Positions 32,694-42,247 of a stretch of 64,000 bases of DNA are shown in pieces. The notes beneath the pieces were generated by a model. It saw nothing but the letters and a program-made list of their open reading frames with translations, ran no database searches and was not told where the DNA came from. The DNA comes from Hydrogenophaga crocea (GTDB lineage: Bacteria > Pseudomonadota > Gammaproteobacteria > Burkholderiales > Burkholderiaceae_C). Every line of letters begins with the position of its first letter. Positions within the stretch are counted from its first letter, which is position 1. The stretch spans positions 2,356,001-2,420,000 of the forward strand of contig NZ_CP049989.1 in the NCBI RefSeq assembly GCF_011388215.1, in the 5' to 3' direction. Position numbers and translations under genes: made by a program.

Positions 32694-33914
32694 TCAGTCG
32701 GGCAAAAAGAGCGACTGCAGGTCGCTCAGGAAATCGAAGCCGCGCTCGCTCGGGCGCACCCAGCCGGCCTCGCGTTCGAGCCAGCCCTTGGCCTGGGCCT
32801 CGTCGAGCGCGCGCTGCACGCTCGACAGCGGCAGGCCGGTGTGGGCCATGAAGTCGGCCAGCGCGAAACCCTCGCGCAGGCGCAGCGCGTTGAGCATGTA
32901 CTCGAAGGGCAGTTGGGCGCGCGGCACCTCGTCCATGGCCGCGAGCGCGTCGCCCGCGAGCGCGCGCTCCATGTACAGCCGCGGCTCGCGGATGCGCACC
33001 GTGCGCGCCACGCGGTGCGCGAAGCTGAGCTTGCCGTGCGCGCCCGCGCCGATGCCGATGTAATCGCCGAAGCGCCAGTAGTTGAGGTTGTGGCGGCAGG
33101 CGTGACCGGGCCTGGCATAGGCCGACACCTCGTAGCGCTGCAGGCCGCTCTCGCCGGTGAGCGCGGTGATGCGGTCGAGCATGTCGTAGGCGGTGTCCTC
33201 GTCGGGCAGCGCGGGCGGGAACTTGGCGAAGTAGGTGTTGGGTTCGAGCGTGAGGTGGTAGACGGACAGGTGCAGCGGCGCGTACGACAGCGCGGTGCGC
33301 AGGTCGGTCTCGAGCTGGGCGAGCGTCTGGCCCGGCAGCGCGTACATCAGGTCGAGGTTGAAGGTGTCGAACACCTGCGCGGCCTCGTCGAGCGCGGCGC
33401 GCGCCTGGCGGCCGTCGTGCACGCGGCCCAGGGCCTTGAGGTGTTCGTCGTTGAAGCTCTGCACGCCCACCGACAGGCGCGTGACGCCGGCCTGGCGGAA
33501 GGCGCGGAAGCGGTCCTTCTCGAAGGTGCCGGGGTTGGCTTCGAGCGTGATCTCGGCGTCGGCCTCGAGCGGCAGGCGCGCGCGCACCTCACCGAGCAGG
33601 CGGTCGATCGCCTCGGGCGAGAACAGGCTGGGCGTGCCGCCGCCGATGAACACACTCACCACCGGCCGGCCCCACACCAGCGGCAGCGTGGCCTCGAGGT
33701 CGGCGCGCAGCGCGTCGAGGTAGCGCGCCTCGGGCATGGGCTCGCCAGGCGCGGCGGTGGCGCTCCACTCGTGCGAATTGAAGTCGCAGTAGGGGCACTT
33801 CTTCAGGCACCAGGGCAGGTGGATGTAGAGCGACAGCGGCGGCAGCGCGGTGAGCTGCAGCGTGCCCGGGCGCATCCAGTGGCGCGGGTCGTGCCGCGCG
33901 TGGACCTCGCTCAT
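32694..33914 (-). CDS. hemW: HemW-like radical SAM haem chaperone
   Basis: This 406-residue radical SAM protein has the iron-sulfur motif CLKKCPYC near the N-terminus, followed by FIGGGTPS and the SAM-binding ITLEANPGT. A C-terminal HemN-like region reads CRHNLNYWRFGDYIGIGAGAHG. It lacks the extra Cys of coproporphyrinogen dehydrogenase, so haem trafficking (HemW) is more likely than HemN activity. The start ATG at 33914 overlaps rdgB by four bases. It is the last gene of a five-gene minus-strand cluster. Confidence 0.92.
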   Translation of the reverse strand: MSEVHARHDPRHWMRPGTLQLTALPPLSLYIHLPWCLKKCPYCDFNSHEWSATAAPGEPMPEARYLDALRADLEATLPLVWGRPVVSVFIGGGTPSLFSPEAIDRLLGEVRARLPLEADAEITLEANPGTFEKDRFRAFRQAGVTRLSVGVQSFNDEHLKALGRVHDGRQARAALDEAAQVFDTFNLDLMYALPGQTLAQLETDLRTALSYAPLHLSVYHLTLEPNTYFAKFPPALPDEDTAYDMLDRITALTGESGLQRYEVSAYARPGHACRHNLNYWRFGDYIGIGAGAHGKLSFAHRVARTVRIREPRLYMERALAGDALAAMDEVPRAQLPFEYMLNALRLREGFALADFMAHTGLPLSSVQRALDEAQAKGWLEREAGWVRPSERGFDFLSDLQSLFLPD

Positions 33915-34522
33915 GCCGCGGGCGCGAACCAGCGCTCGCGCATCAGGGCCAGCATGGCGCGTGCGGCCTGGCCACGGTGGCTGTGGTGGTTCTTCACCGC
34001 GGGGTCGAGCTGTGCAAAGGTCTGACCCAGCGCGGGGATGAACATCACCGGGTCGAAGCCGAAGCCGTGCTCGCCGATGCGCTCGCGCGTGATCAGGCCG
34101 GGCGCTCGGCCCGTGGCCACGAGCGGCTCGGGGTCGTCGGCATGGCGCAGCGCCACCAGCGTGCTCACGAGTGCGGCGCGGCGGTCGTCCACGCCGCGCA
34201 TCTGCTCGAGCAGCGCGGTCACGTTGTGGTCGTCGCCCTTGGGCAGGCCGTGCTGCGTGGCGTAGTAGGCGGTGTCCACGCCGGGCAGGCCGCCGAAGGC
34301 CTCCACGCACAGGCCGGCGTCGTCGGCCAGCGCGGGCAGGCCGCTCAGGCGCGACGCGTGGCGCGCCTTGGCGAGCGCGTTTTCCACGAAGGTGCGGTGC
34401 GGCTCGGGCGCTTCGGGAATGCCGAGTTCGGACTGCCGCACGAGCTGCACGCCCAGCGGCGCGAACAGGGCCTGCAGTTCGGCGAGCTTGCCCGCATTGT
34501 TCGACGCCAGGACCAGCTTCAT
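33911..34522 (-). CDS. rdgB: dITP/XTP pyrophosphatase (Ham1 family)
   Basis: This housecleaning nucleotidase removes dITP, ITP and XTP to prevent mutagenic incorporation. The 203 residues carry [14 protein letters not shown] at the N-terminus, [34 protein letters not shown] and [10 protein letters not shown], all family signatures. The start ATG at 34522 overlaps rph by four bases. Confidence 0.95.
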   Translation of the reverse strand: MKLVLASNNAGKLAELQALFAPLGVQLVRQSELGIPEAPEPHRTFVENALAKARHASRLSGLPALADDAGLCVEAFGGLPGVDTAYYATQHGLPKGDDHNVTALLEQMRGVDDRRAALVSTLVALRHADDPEPLVATGRAPGLITRERIGEHGFGFDPVMFIPALGQTFAQLDPAVKNHHSHRGQAARAMLALMRERWFAPAA

Positions 34523-35247
34523 GCGGCCAGCGCGGCCTTCTGCAGGGCCACGAGTTCGGCGATGCCCTTGTCGGCCAGGGCGAGCAGCGCGTCCATCTCG
34601 CGGCGCGTGAAGGCCGCGCCTTCGGCCGTGCCCTGCACCTCCACGTAGTGGCCGGCGCCGGTCATCACCACGTTCATGTCGGTGTCGCAGGCCGAGTCTT
34701 CCACGTATTCCAGATCGAGCAGCGGCACGCCGCCCAGGATGCCCACGGAGATCGCGGCCACGTGGTCGCGGATGGGCGAGGCGCCGAGCTTGCTGTCGGC
34801 GATCAGGCGGTTCACCGCGTCCTGCGCGGCCACGAAGGCGCCCGTGATGGCCGCGGTGCGCGTGCCGCCGTCGGCCTGCAGCACGTCGCAGTCGAGCGAG
34901 ATGGTGCGCTCGCCCAGCGCCTTCAGGTCGAACACGGCGCGCAGCGAGCGGCCGATCAGGCGCTGGATCTCCTGCGTGCGCCCGCTCTGCTTGCCCTTGG
35001 CGGCCTCGCGGTCGCTGCGGGTGTGGGTGGCGCGCGGCAGCATGCCGTATTCGGCCGTGACCCAGCCTTCGCCGCTGCCGCGCTTGTGCGGCGGCACTTT
35101 TTCTTCGACCGATGCGGTGCACAGCACCTTGGTGTTGCCGAACTCGATGAGCACCGAGCCTTCGGCGTGCATGGTGTAGCCGCGGGTGATGCGCACCGGG
35201 CGCAGGGCATCGGCGGCCCGTTGGCCGGGTCGGGAAGCAACCGTCAT
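34519..35247 (-). CDS. rph: Ribonuclease PH
   Basis: This 242-residue 3'-exoribonuclease trims tRNA 3' ends phosphorolytically. Signatures are [34 protein letters not shown], the phosphate-binding [20 protein letters not shown] and [17 protein letters not shown]. Length is standard and no truncation of the kind known from E. coli K-12 is seen. It starts at the ATG at 35247, 31 bases after the PP2C stop. Confidence 0.96.
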   Translation of the reverse strand: MTVASRPGQRAADALRPVRITRGYTMHAEGSVLIEFGNTKVLCTASVEEKVPPHKRGSGEGWVTAEYGMLPRATHTRSDREAAKGKQSGRTQEIQRLIGRSLRAVFDLKALGERTISLDCDVLQADGGTRTAAITGAFVAAQDAVNRLIADSKLGASPIRDHVAAISVGILGGVPLLDLEYVEDSACDTDMNVVMTGAGHYVEVQGTAEGAAFTRREMDALLALADKGIAELVALQKAALAA

Positions 35248-35278
35248 GGGAAAAACCTCGAAAGAGGAAGCCGAAGGC

Positions 35279-36181
35279 TCAGGAGTTGCGCGCCGCTGCG
35301 GTGCGCTGGATGGCCGCGTTGATCTCGGCGATCGAGCGCTCGATGGCGGCGTCGTCCAGGTCTTCGATGGTGGGGTCGGGCACGCCCGACTGGATGGTGG
35401 AGGCGAACACGCCGTCTTCGATGTCGTCGGTGGAGACGCGCGTGCTCTGGTATTCGTCGGCCGTTTCCCACTCCATGGCGAGCACGGTCACGTTGTCGCA
35501 GCGCGCGCCGCCGCGGCGCAGCGCGGTCTCGACGAGTTCGGGGATCGCCTGTTCGAGCGGGTGCGCGGCCAGCTCCTTGACGATCTCGTCGTCTTCGACC
35601 GTGCCCCACAGGCCATCGGAGCACAGCAGCACGCGGTCGCCCTGCATCAGTTGCACGGGGCCCGAGAGGTCGTACACGGGTTTGGCCGGCGAGCCCAGGC
35701 AGGTGAACAGGATGTTGCGGTTGATGTGCTCGGTGGCACGGCCCAGGTGCTGCTGCTGCTCCATGTAGGAATGGTCGCGCGTGCGCGTGAGCAGCTCGCC
35801 GTCGCGCACGATGTACAGGCGCGAGTCGCCGCAATGCACCCAGTGGATGTGGCCACGCTCCATCACCGCGGCCACGAGCGTGGTGCGTGGCGTGTCGAGC
35901 ATGCCCTTCTCGGCGGCGTAGCGGATGATCTGGTGGTGCGCGGCCATGAGCGCGCTCGAGAGGAACTCGGGCACCTCGCGCACCGTGGGGTTGGCGGCCT
36001 TCTGGAAGTACGCCGACAGCGTCTGCAGCGCGAGCTGCGCGGCCATGGCGCCTTCGGGGTGGCCCCCCATGCCGTCGGCCAGCACGAACAGGCCGGACTC
36101 GCGCGTGTACGCGTAGCCCATGCGGTCTTCATTGCGTTCGCGGCCGCCCTGGCGGCTGATCTGGTAGACGGAAAACTTCAT
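35279..36181 (-). CDS. PP2C-type serine/threonine protein phosphatase
   Basis: This 300-residue metal-dependent phosphatase has [42 protein letters not shown] and [11 protein letters not shown], which supply the aspartates that bind the Mn/Mg pair. The last 65 residues are an acidic tail ([16 protein letters not shown]) outside the catalytic fold. It overlaps the kinase gene by four bases, so kinase and phosphatase are made together and probably act on the same targets. Confidence 0.93.
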   Translation of the reverse strand: MKFSVYQISRQGGRERNEDRMGYAYTRESGLFVLADGMGGHPEGAMAAQLALQTLSAYFQKAANPTVREVPEFLSSALMAAHHQIIRYAAEKGMLDTPRTTLVAAVMERGHIHWVHCGDSRLYIVRDGELLTRTRDHSYMEQQQHLGRATEHINRNILFTCLGSPAKPVYDLSGPVQLMQGDRVLLCSDGLWGTVEDDEIVKELAAHPLEQAIPELVETALRRGGARCDNVTVLAMEWETADEYQSTRVSTDDIEDGVFASTIQSGVPDPTIEDLDDAAIERSIAEINAAIQRTAAARNS

Positions 36182-37188
36182 CGAAACTTGGTGCCCACGT
36201 CGGTGGATTTGCGCAGCAGCGACTTCTGCTTGTCCGAGACGATGTTGTCGAACTGCAGGCGCATTTTTTCGGCGACGGTGAGCTTGGTGTAGCTGCGCTC
36301 GGTTTCGCGGCTGAGCTCCTTCTGCAGCGCGAACACCGATTGCGGGCGCGACAGCGGATCGAGCGACATGCACCACTCGACGACCTCGATGAGGTTGTCG
36401 GAGTACACCCCGCGCAGGCGCGACAGCGCGAGCGAGAGACGGTCTTTTTCGAGGCGCTGCGGCGCGTCGTTGGGCGGGTAGCCCTGCATGCTCGCGTAGA
36501 TGCAGGCGCCGATGGCGTAGATGTCGGTCCACGGGCCCATGGACGAATCGCGGCGGTACATCTCGGGCGCGGCGAAGCCGGGCGTGTACATGGGGCGGAT
36601 GAAATTGCCCTCTTTGCTCAGCACCTCGCGCGCGGCGCCGAAGTCGATCAGCACGGCGCGGTTGTCGTCGGTGACGAAGATGTTGGCCGGCTTGATGTCG
36701 AGGTGCAGCATCTTGTGCTGGTGCACGATGCGCAGGCCGCGCAGCACCTCGTCGTAGAGCGAGCGGATGGTCGATTCGCGGAAGACCTTCTGCTTTTTGA
36801 GCTCGCGCGCGGTGATGATGAACTCCTGCAGGGACGAGCCCTCGAGGTAGTTCATGACCATGTAGACGGTTTCGTTCTCGCGGAAGAAGTTGAGCACGCT
36901 CACCACCGACTGGTGCGAGATCTGCGCGAGCGCGCGGCCTTCTTCGAAAAAGCTCTTGAGGCCCAGGCGGTAGAGCGAGAGCTTTTCGGGCTGCACCTGC
37001 GGCAGCAGCTCGCCGGGCGCGCGCGAGGCCAGCGACGACGGCAGGTATTCCTTGACAGCGACCTGCTGGCCTTCGGTGTCGACCGCGAGGTAGACCACGC
37101 CAAAACCGCCGGCGGCGAGTTTGCGAACGATGCGATAGCCGCCGATCACCGTGTCGGGCGGCAAGGGTGCGGGTTTGACCTTTGACAT
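36178..37188 (-). CDS. Eukaryotic-like serine/threonine protein kinase
   Basis: This 336-residue Hanks-type kinase has a glycine-rich loop (KLAAGGFGVVY), catalytic Lys in VAVKEYLP, the catalytic loop HLDIKPANIF, DFGAAREV, and an APE-like AAPEMYRRD. No transmembrane helix or extracellular sensor domain follows; the C-terminal 60 residues are charged and may be helical. It is therefore cytoplasmic. The gene starts at the ATG at 37188, 60 bases from divergent yicC, and leads the cluster with PP2C, rph, rdgB and hemW. Confidence 0.93.
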   Translation of the reverse strand: MSKVKPAPLPPDTVIGGYRIVRKLAAGGFGVVYLAVDTEGQQVAVKEYLPSSLASRAPGELLPQVQPEKLSLYRLGLKSFFEEGRALAQISHQSVVSVLNFFRENETVYMVMNYLEGSSLQEFIITARELKKQKVFRESTIRSLYDEVLRGLRIVHQHKMLHLDIKPANIFVTDDNRAVLIDFGAAREVLSKEGNFIRPMYTPGFAAPEMYRRDSSMGPWTDIYAIGACIYASMQGYPPNDAPQRLEKDRLSLALSRLRGVYSDNLIEVVEWCMSLDPLSRPQSVFALQKELSRETERSYTKLTVAEKMRLQFDNIVSDKQKSLLRKSTDVGTKFR

Positions 37189-37248
37189 AATTCGATCGGT
37201 TTCCGAAACGCCCCGTTTTGGACCTCCAACACCGACCGGCCCAGAGCG

Positions 37249-38160
37249 ATGGCAGTTTACAGCATGACCGGATACGCCACCGCCCAGCAAGGCGGCGCAT
37301 CCCCACCGGCCGCCCACGATGCGGGACCATCCGTCGGTGTCGAAATCCGCTCGGTCAACAGCCGCTTCCTCGACCTCACCTTCAAGCTGCCCGAAGAGCT
37401 TCGCGGCGCCGAGCCCGTGCTGCGCGAACAGCTCACGCAGGCGCTCAAGCGCGGCAAGGTCGAACTGCGCGCCTGGTTCGAGCAGCGGGGCGACGCGGGC
37501 CACCGCGCGCCGTCGAGCGCCGAACTGCAGCGCCTGGTGAGCGCCCAGGACGCGATCCGCGCCTGGCTGCCCCAGGCCGCCCCGCTCTCGGTGGCCGAGG
37601 TGATCGGCCTGAGCGCGCGCGGCACGGCACTGCCGGCCGACGCGCAAGACCGCGTGGCCGCCGTCGCGGCGAGCGCCATCGCCCAGCTGATCGAGGCCCG
37701 GGCCCGCGAAGGCGCGCGCCTGGCGGGCATGCTGCACGACCGCACGGCCCAGCTGCGCACGCTCGCCCGGGCCGCCGAACCCCTGATCCCCCAGCTCGTG
37801 GCGCAGCAGCGCCAGCGCTTCCTCGACCGCTGGAACGAGGCCCTGGGCGCCGACGCCAGCGGGGCCGTGGCCAACAGCGAGGTCGCGCGCGACCGGGCCC
37901 TGGCCGAGGCCACGGCCTTCGCGATCCGCATCGACGTGGCCGAAGAGCTCACCCGGCTCGCCTCGCACCTCGACGAGATCGACCGCCTGATCCAGCGCGG
38001 CGGCGACATCGGCAAGCGGCTCGATTTCCTGATCCAGGAACTGCACCGCGAAGCCAACACCCTGGGCTCGAAGTCCTCGAGCCTGGAGCTCACGCGCATT
38101 TCGGTCGACATGAAAGTGCTCATCGAACAGATGCGCGAGCAGGTGCAGAACCTTGAGTGA
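37249..38160 (+). CDS. yicC: YicC family protein (RNA-turnover related)
   Basis: The 303-residue protein begins with the family hallmark YSMTGYA and contains [18 protein letters not shown]; the C-terminus carries the conserved DUF1732 signature [12 protein letters not shown]. Members of this family have been described as endoribonucleases that promote decay of certain RNAs. It is followed seven bases later by gmk, a common pairing. The ATG at 37249 is the natural start. Confidence 0.94.
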   Translation: MAVYSMTGYATAQQGGASPPAAHDAGPSVGVEIRSVNSRFLDLTFKLPEELRGAEPVLREQLTQALKRGKVELRAWFEQRGDAGHRAPSSAELQRLVSAQDAIRAWLPQAAPLSVAEVIGLSARGTALPADAQDRVAAVAASAIAQLIEARAREGARLAGMLHDRTAQLRTLARAAEPLIPQLVAQQRQRFLDRWNEALGADASGAVANSEVARDRALAEATAFAIRIDVAEELTRLASHLDEIDRLIQRGGDIGKRLDFLIQELHREANTLGSKSSSLELTRISVDMKVLIEQMREQVQNLE

Positions 38161-38167
38161 ATCCCCG

Positions 38168-38788
38168 ATGGAATACCCCGGCAACCTGTTCGTCGTCGCC
38201 GCGCCCAGCGGCGCCGGCAAGTCCAGCCTCGTGAAGGCCCTGATGGAGCTCGACTCGCGCGTGCAGCCCTCGGTCTCGCACACCACCCGTGCCCCGCGCG
38301 GCCAGGAGGTGCACGGCCGCGAGTACTACTTCGTGAGCCAGGACACCTTCGACCAGATGGTGCTGCAGGGCGGCTTCGTGGAATGGGCGCAGGTGCACGG
38401 CAACCGCTACGGCACCTCCAAGCAGGCGCTCGAGCAGCGCATCAAGCAGGGCGCCGACGTGATCCTGGAGATCGACTACCAGGGCGCGATCCAGGTCAAG
38501 CGCATCTTCCCGAATGCGGTGCTGGTCTTCATCCTGCCGCCGAGCTGGGAAGAGCTGCGCTCGCGCCTGGAGCGCCGCGCCGAAGACAGCGCCGACGTGA
38601 TCGAGGTGCGGCTGCAGAACGCCGCCAACGAGATGGCCCATGCCAAGGAATTCGACTTCGTTATAATCAACGAGCTTTTCGAACGGGCCTTGTTCGACCT
38701 CAAAGCCATCGTTCACGCGCAGCGCCTCAAATACGCGGCCCAGCGCAACGCCCGCAGCGACACCTTCCGGGCCCTCAACATCACCTGA
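38168..38788 (+). CDS. gmk: Guanylate kinase
   Basis: This converts GMP to GDP with ATP, 206 residues. P-loop [13 protein letters not shown]-binding [26 protein letters not shown]-like [13 protein letters not shown] and IDYQGA are seen. I choose the ATG at 38168, which matches family length; an in-frame TTG at 38153 overlapping yicC would add five residues. A TATAAT sequence lies inside the gene near its 3' end (see separate entry). Confidence 0.95.
   Translation: MEYPGNLFVVAAPSGAGKSSLVKALMELDSRVQPSVSHTTRAPRGQEVHGREYYFVSQDTFDQMVLQGGFVEWAQVHGNRYGTSKQALEQRIKQGADVILEIDYQGAIQVKRIFPNAVLVFILPPSWEELRSRLERRAEDSADVIEVRLQNAANEMAHAKEFDFVIINELFERALFDLKAIVHAQRLKYAAQRNARSDTFRALNIT
38662..38667 (+). promoter_or_regulatory. 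Candidate internal -10 element (TATAAT) for rpoZ
   Basis: A perfect TATAAT lies within gmk, 140 bases before rpoZ. It is written with GTT and ATA codons, which are unusual in this G+C-rich gene, so the DNA sequence itself may be selected. No convincing -35 hexamer at 16-18 bases was found. Confidence 0.35.
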
Positions 38789-38805
38789 ATTTCCGGAGCC
38801 CCGCC

Positions 38806-39009
38806 ATGGCACGCATCACCGTTGAAGACTGTCTGGAAAAGATCCCCAACCGTTTCCAGCTCGTGCTGGCCGCGACCTACCGCGCCCGCATGCTGAGCCA
38901 GGGCCACTCGCCCAAGATCGAGAGCAAGAACAAGCCGGGCGTGACCGCCCTGCGCGAGATCGCCGAAGGCAAGGTCGGCCTCGAAATGCTCAAGAAAGTG
39001 CCGGTCTGA
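38806..39009 (+). CDS. rpoZ: RNA polymerase omega subunit
   Basis: This 67-residue subunit assists assembly of the beta-prime subunit and takes part in ppGpp binding. [20 protein letters not shown] and the [15 protein letters not shown] segment are family signatures. The ATG at 38806 is preceded by a GGAG sequence. It sits between gmk and spoT as in most proteobacteria, with a terminator just downstream. Confidence 0.97.
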   Translation: MARITVEDCLEKIPNRFQLVLAATYRARMLSQGHSPKIESKNKPGVTALREIAEGKVGLEMLKKVPV

Positions 39010-39028
39010 GCGACCCGCGCTCCCGCTG

Positions 39029-39060
39029 AAAGGCACCGCGACGCGGTGCCTTTTTGTTTG
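39029..39060 (+). terminator. Intrinsic terminator after rpoZ
   Basis: An 11-base stem (AAAGGCACCGC with GCGGTGCCTTT, loop GAC) is followed by TTTGTTTG. It lies 20 bases after the rpoZ stop and about 40 bases before spoT, so spoT is expressed either by read-through or from a promoter that I could not identify. Confidence 0.85.
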
Positions 39061-39100
39061 GGTCTCCGGGCCCATCGCGGTGGCGCGCTACAGTTACAGG

Positions 39101-41362
39101 ATGATGTCTCCTGCCGACGGCACCCTAGCCTCCCCGCCCCACGACGCCGCCAGCGCGGCGGCGAGCGCCGCGGCGGCCAGCTTCGCCGCCTTGCTGGGCA
39201 AGCTCGACTACCTCGGCGCACACGACATCGAGAGCATCCGCCAGGCCTACCGCTTCGCCGACGAGGCCCACCTGGGCCAGCTGCGCAAGAACGGCGACCC
39301 CTACATCACCCACCCGATCGCGGTCGCGGCGCAGTGCGCCGAATGGAAGCTCGACGCCCAGGCCCTGATGGCCGCGCTGATGCACGACGCGATCGAAGAC
39401 TGCGGCGTGACCAAGCAAGAGCTCGTGGAGCGCTTCGGCGCACCGGTGGCCGAGCTGGTGGACGGACTCACCAAGCTCGAGCGGCTCGAGTTCTCGTCGC
39501 GCGAGCAGAACCAGGCCGAGTCCTTCCGCAAGATGCTGCTGGCCATGGCCAAGGACGTGCGGGTCATCCTGATCAAGCTCGCCGACCGCACCCACAACAT
39601 GCGCACCATGGGCGACATGCCGCGCAGCAAGTGGCAGCGCATCAGCACCGAAACGCTCGAGATCTACGCGCCCATCGCCCACCGCCTGGGCCTGAACTTC
39701 ACCTACCGCGAGCTGCAGGACCTCTCGTTCCGCTTTCTGCACCCCTGGCGCTACGAGGTGCTGGCCAAGGCGCTGGAGCGCGCCCGCAGCCGCCGCAAAG
39801 ACCTGATCGCGCGCGTGCAGCGCGAGCTCGAAGACGCTTTCGCCGCGCACGGCATGCCGGTGCGCATCCTGGGCCGCGAGAAGACGCTCTACTCCGTCTA
39901 CCGCAAGATGGACAGCAAGCACCTGTCGTTCGCGCAGGTGACCGACATCTACGGCTTTCGCATCGTCGTGCCCGAGCTCACCGACTGCTACACCGGCCTG
40001 GGCCTGCTGCACCAGCTCTACAAGCCCCTGCCCGGCAAGTTCCGCGACTACGTCGCCATCCCCAAGCTCAACGGCTACCAGTCGCTGCACACCACGCTGG
40101 TGGGGCCGTTCGGCACCAACATCGAGTTCCAGCTGCGCACCCACAGCATGGACGTGGTGGCCGAATCGGGCGTGGCCGCGCACTGGCTCTACAAGGCCAA
40201 CGAACCGGGCAGCGACACCTCGCAGCGCCTGGGCACGCAGTGGCTGCAGTCGTTGCTCGACATCCAGCAGGAAACGCACGACGCGAGCGAGTTCTGGGAC
40301 CACATCAAGATCGACCTCTTCCCCGACGCGGTCTACGTGTTCACGCCCAAGAGCAAGATCCTCGCGCTGCCGCGCGGCGCCACGCTGGTCGACTTCGCCT
40401 ATGCCATCCACAGCGACGTGGGCCACCACGCCGTGGGCGGCCGCATCAACGGCGAGCAGCGCCCGCTGCGCGCCGAGCTCTCCAACGGCGACGTGGTCGA
40501 GGTGATCACCGACGACAAGGCGGAACCCAATCCGGCCTGGCTCTCGTTCGTGAAGACCGGCCGCGCGCGCTCCAAGATCCGCCACCACCTCAAGGCGATC
40601 GCGCAGGAGAAATCGCTCGAGCTCGGCGAACGCATGCTGGGCCAGGCGCTGCGCTCCGAAGGCATCGCGCAACTGCCGGCCGAAGACGGCGAACACGCCG
40701 CGGTGTGGGACAAGCTGCTGCGCTTCACCGGCAGCAAGAACCGCGCGGAGCTGCTGTCCGACATCGGCATGGGCCGGCGCATCGCGAGCATGGTGGGCAA
40801 GAAGCTCGCGGTGCTGCTGGCCGAGACCGGCCTCAAGCCCGACGCAGTGCTGATCAGCCGCGAGCGCTACGACACCGGCCGCGAAGAAACCCTTTCGCAA
40901 GGCGTGGTCACGCTCGACGGCAGTGAAGGCATGTCGGTGCAGTACGCGCCCTGTTGCCGCCCCATTCCGGGCGATCGCATCGTGGGCTACCTGGGCCGCG
41001 GCGAAGGCCTGGTGGTGCACGCCGAAGACTGCCCCACGGCCCGGCGGCTGCGCGGGCGCGATGCCGAGCGCTTCATCGAGGTGGAATGGGCCGACGAGCC
41101 CGTGCGCTCGTTCGACACCACGGTGGTGGTGACCGTCACCAACGGCAAGGGTGTGCTCGCGCGCGTGGCCTCTGCGATCGCCACGGCCGAGGCCGACATC
41201 ACGCACGTGGACATGGGCGAAGACCCCGCGCAAACGGCCACCGACATCCGCTTCTCGGTGGCGGTGCGCGACCGCCAGCACCTGGCCGACGTGCTGCGCA
41301 GCCTCAAGCGCACGCCCTCGGTGATCAAGGCGCAGCGCTACAAGGCCACCCCCAAGCCCTGA
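39101..41362 (+). CDS. spoT: Bifunctional (p)ppGpp synthetase/hydrolase (SpoT/Rsh)
   Basis: This 753-residue Rsh protein makes and degrades the stringent-response alarmone. In order it has an HD hydrolase domain (ITHPIAVAAQ, MHDAIEDCG), a synthetase domain (DIYGFRIVVPE, FRDYVAIPKLNGYQSLHT), a TGS domain (VFTPKSKILALPRGATLVDFAY) and a C-terminal ACT domain (VARVASAIATAEADITHVD). An Ala-rich stretch of about 25 residues precedes the HD domain. The start is placed at the ATG at 39101 or the adjacent 39104; a GTG at 39080 is also in frame. Confidence 0.95.
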   Translation: MMSPADGTLASPPHDAASAAASAAAASFAALLGKLDYLGAHDIESIRQAYRFADEAHLGQLRKNGDPYITHPIAVAAQCAEWKLDAQALMAALMHDAIEDCGVTKQELVERFGAPVAELVDGLTKLERLEFSSREQNQAESFRKMLLAMAKDVRVILIKLADRTHNMRTMGDMPRSKWQRISTETLEIYAPIAHRLGLNFTYRELQDLSFRFLHPWRYEVLAKALERARSRRKDLIARVQRELEDAFAAHGMPVRILGREKTLYSVYRKMDSKHLSFAQVTDIYGFRIVVPELTDCYTGLGLLHQLYKPLPGKFRDYVAIPKLNGYQSLHTTLVGPFGTNIEFQLRTHSMDVVAESGVAAHWLYKANEPGSDTSQRLGTQWLQSLLDIQQETHDASEFWDHIKIDLFPDAVYVFTPKSKILALPRGATLVDFAYAIHSDVGHHAVGGRINGEQRPLRAELSNGDVVEVITDDKAEPNPAWLSFVKTGRARSKIRHHLKAIAQEKSLELGERMLGQALRSEGIAQLPAEDGEHAAVWDKLLRFTGSKNRAELLSDIGMGRRIASMVGKKLAVLLAETGLKPDAVLISRERYDTGREETLSQGVVTLDGSEGMSVQYAPCCRPIPGDRIVGYLGRGEGLVVHAEDCPTARRLRGRDAERFIEVEWADEPVRSFDTTVVVTVTNGKGVLARVASAIATAEADITHVDMGEDPAQTATDIRFSVAVRDRQHLADVLRSLKRTPSVIKAQRYKATPKP

Positions 41363-41366
41363 GCGA

Positions 41367-41927
41367 TCAGGCGCCGGGCGCGGGGTAGCGCACCTCGAGC
41401 ACCTCGAGCTCCTGCAGGCCGCCGGGCACCGCAAGCTTCACCACGTCGCCCACGCGCGCCTTGAGCAGCGCGCGCGCCACCGGCGAGACCCAGCTCACCT
41501 GGCCCTGGGTGTTGTCGGCCTCGTCGGTGCCCATGATGGTCACGGTGGTCTCGCGGCCGGCCTCGTCGGCATAGGTCACGGTGGCGCCGAAGAAGACCTG
41601 GTCGTTGCCGTGGTGCAGCGACGGATCGACCACCTCGGCGATCTCCAGCCGCTTGGTGAGGAAGCGGATGCGCCGGTCGATCTCGCGCAGGCGCTTCTTG
41701 CCGTAGAGGTAGTCGCCGTTTTCCGAGCGGTCGCCGTTCTTGGCGGCCCAGTGCACGGCCTCGACCACCTTGGGCCGCTCCTCGTCCATCAGCGTGAGCA
41801 GTTCGCGGCGCAGGCGTTCGTAGCCCTGGCGCGTGACGTAGTTCTTGCCACCGGGCGTGGCGATGGCGGCCGCGCCATCGGCGTCATCGTCGTCGTGCTC
41901 GGATTCGCGGGTGAAGGCCTTGCTCAC
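41367..41927 (-). CDS. greB: Transcription elongation factor GreB
   Basis: GreB stimulates transcript cleavage by backtracked RNA polymerase. The 186-residue product starts at a GTG (41927) giving the conserved MSKAFTRE. An unusual acidic insert (EHDDDDADGAA) then separates the start from the coiled-coil domain (NYVTRQGYERLRREL, the acidic tip residues in NGDRSENGDY and RIRFLTKRLE). The C-terminal FKBP-like domain has SWVSPVARALL. A TTG further upstream would be less conserved. It converges on spoT with only four bases between the stops. Confidence 0.92.
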   Translation of the reverse strand: MSKAFTRESEHDDDDADGAAAIATPGGKNYVTRQGYERLRRELLTLMDEERPKVVEAVHWAAKNGDRSENGDYLYGKKRLREIDRRIRFLTKRLEIAEVVDPSLHHGNDQVFFGATVTYADEAGRETTVTIMGTDEADNTQGQVSWVSPVARALLKARVGDVVKLAVPGGLQELEVLEVRYPAPGA

Positions 41928-41956
41928 GGATGAACCCAACAGGTGAAGCGAGGGGG

Positions 41957-41993
41957 CAAAGAAAAAGCCCTGCAGCTTGTGGCTGCAGGGCTT
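41957..41993 (-). terminator. Intrinsic terminator of the two-tRNA transcript
   Basis: A 12-base stem (arms 41965-41976 and 41982-41993, 5-base loop) is followed on the minus strand by TTTTTCTTT. It starts seven bases after the 3' end of tRNA-Arg and so ends the tRNA transcription unit before greB. Confidence 0.85.
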
Positions 41994-41999
41994 CTATGG

Positions 42000-42076
42000 T
42001 GGCGCGGCTGGCAGGAATCGAACCCACGACCCCTTGGTTCGTAGCCAAGTACTCTATCCAGCTGAGCTACAGCCGC
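42000..42076 (-). tRNA. tRNA-Arg (anticodon ACG)
   Basis: The 77-base gene, read on the minus strand, has acceptor stem GCGGCTG/CAGCCGC, an anticodon stem CTTGG/CCAAG with loop CTACGAA (anticodon ACG, read as ICG after deamination), T-loop GTTCGAATC, discriminator G and encoded CCA. Confidence 0.95.
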
Positions 42077-42130
42077 GAAGCCTTGAAGTATAGCAGCATT
42101 TTTTCGCGTTTCTTTTGCTGCACCCCTTTT

Positions 42131-42207
42131 TGGTAGGCCGTGTTGGGCTTGAACCAACGACCAAAGGATTATGAGTCCTCTGCTCTGACCAACTGAGCTA
42201 ACGGCCC
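42131..42207 (-). tRNA. tRNA with CAT anticodon (probably Ile2, possibly elongator Met)
   Basis: The 77-base gene on the minus strand starts GGGCCGT and has anticodon loop CTCATAA (anticodon CAT), T-arm TTGGTTCAAGCCCAA, discriminator A and encoded CCA. The anticodon-stem context and TTCAAGCCC T-arm resemble the E. coli tRNA-Ile2 whose C34 is lysidinylated by TilS, rather than tRNA-Met (TTCGAATCC). It lacks initiator features. It precedes tRNA-Arg by 54 bases on the same strand. Confidence 0.85.
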
Positions 42208-42247
42208 GGGAGGCGCGCATTGTAGGTGCGCGCCCACGCGCAACGGC

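Noticed and set aside
32694..33914. Assignment as HemN (coproporphyrinogen III dehydrogenase)
   Set aside because: The N-terminal cluster motif is CLKKCPYC without the additional HemN cysteine, and the gene neighbours rdgB/rph, as hemW does.
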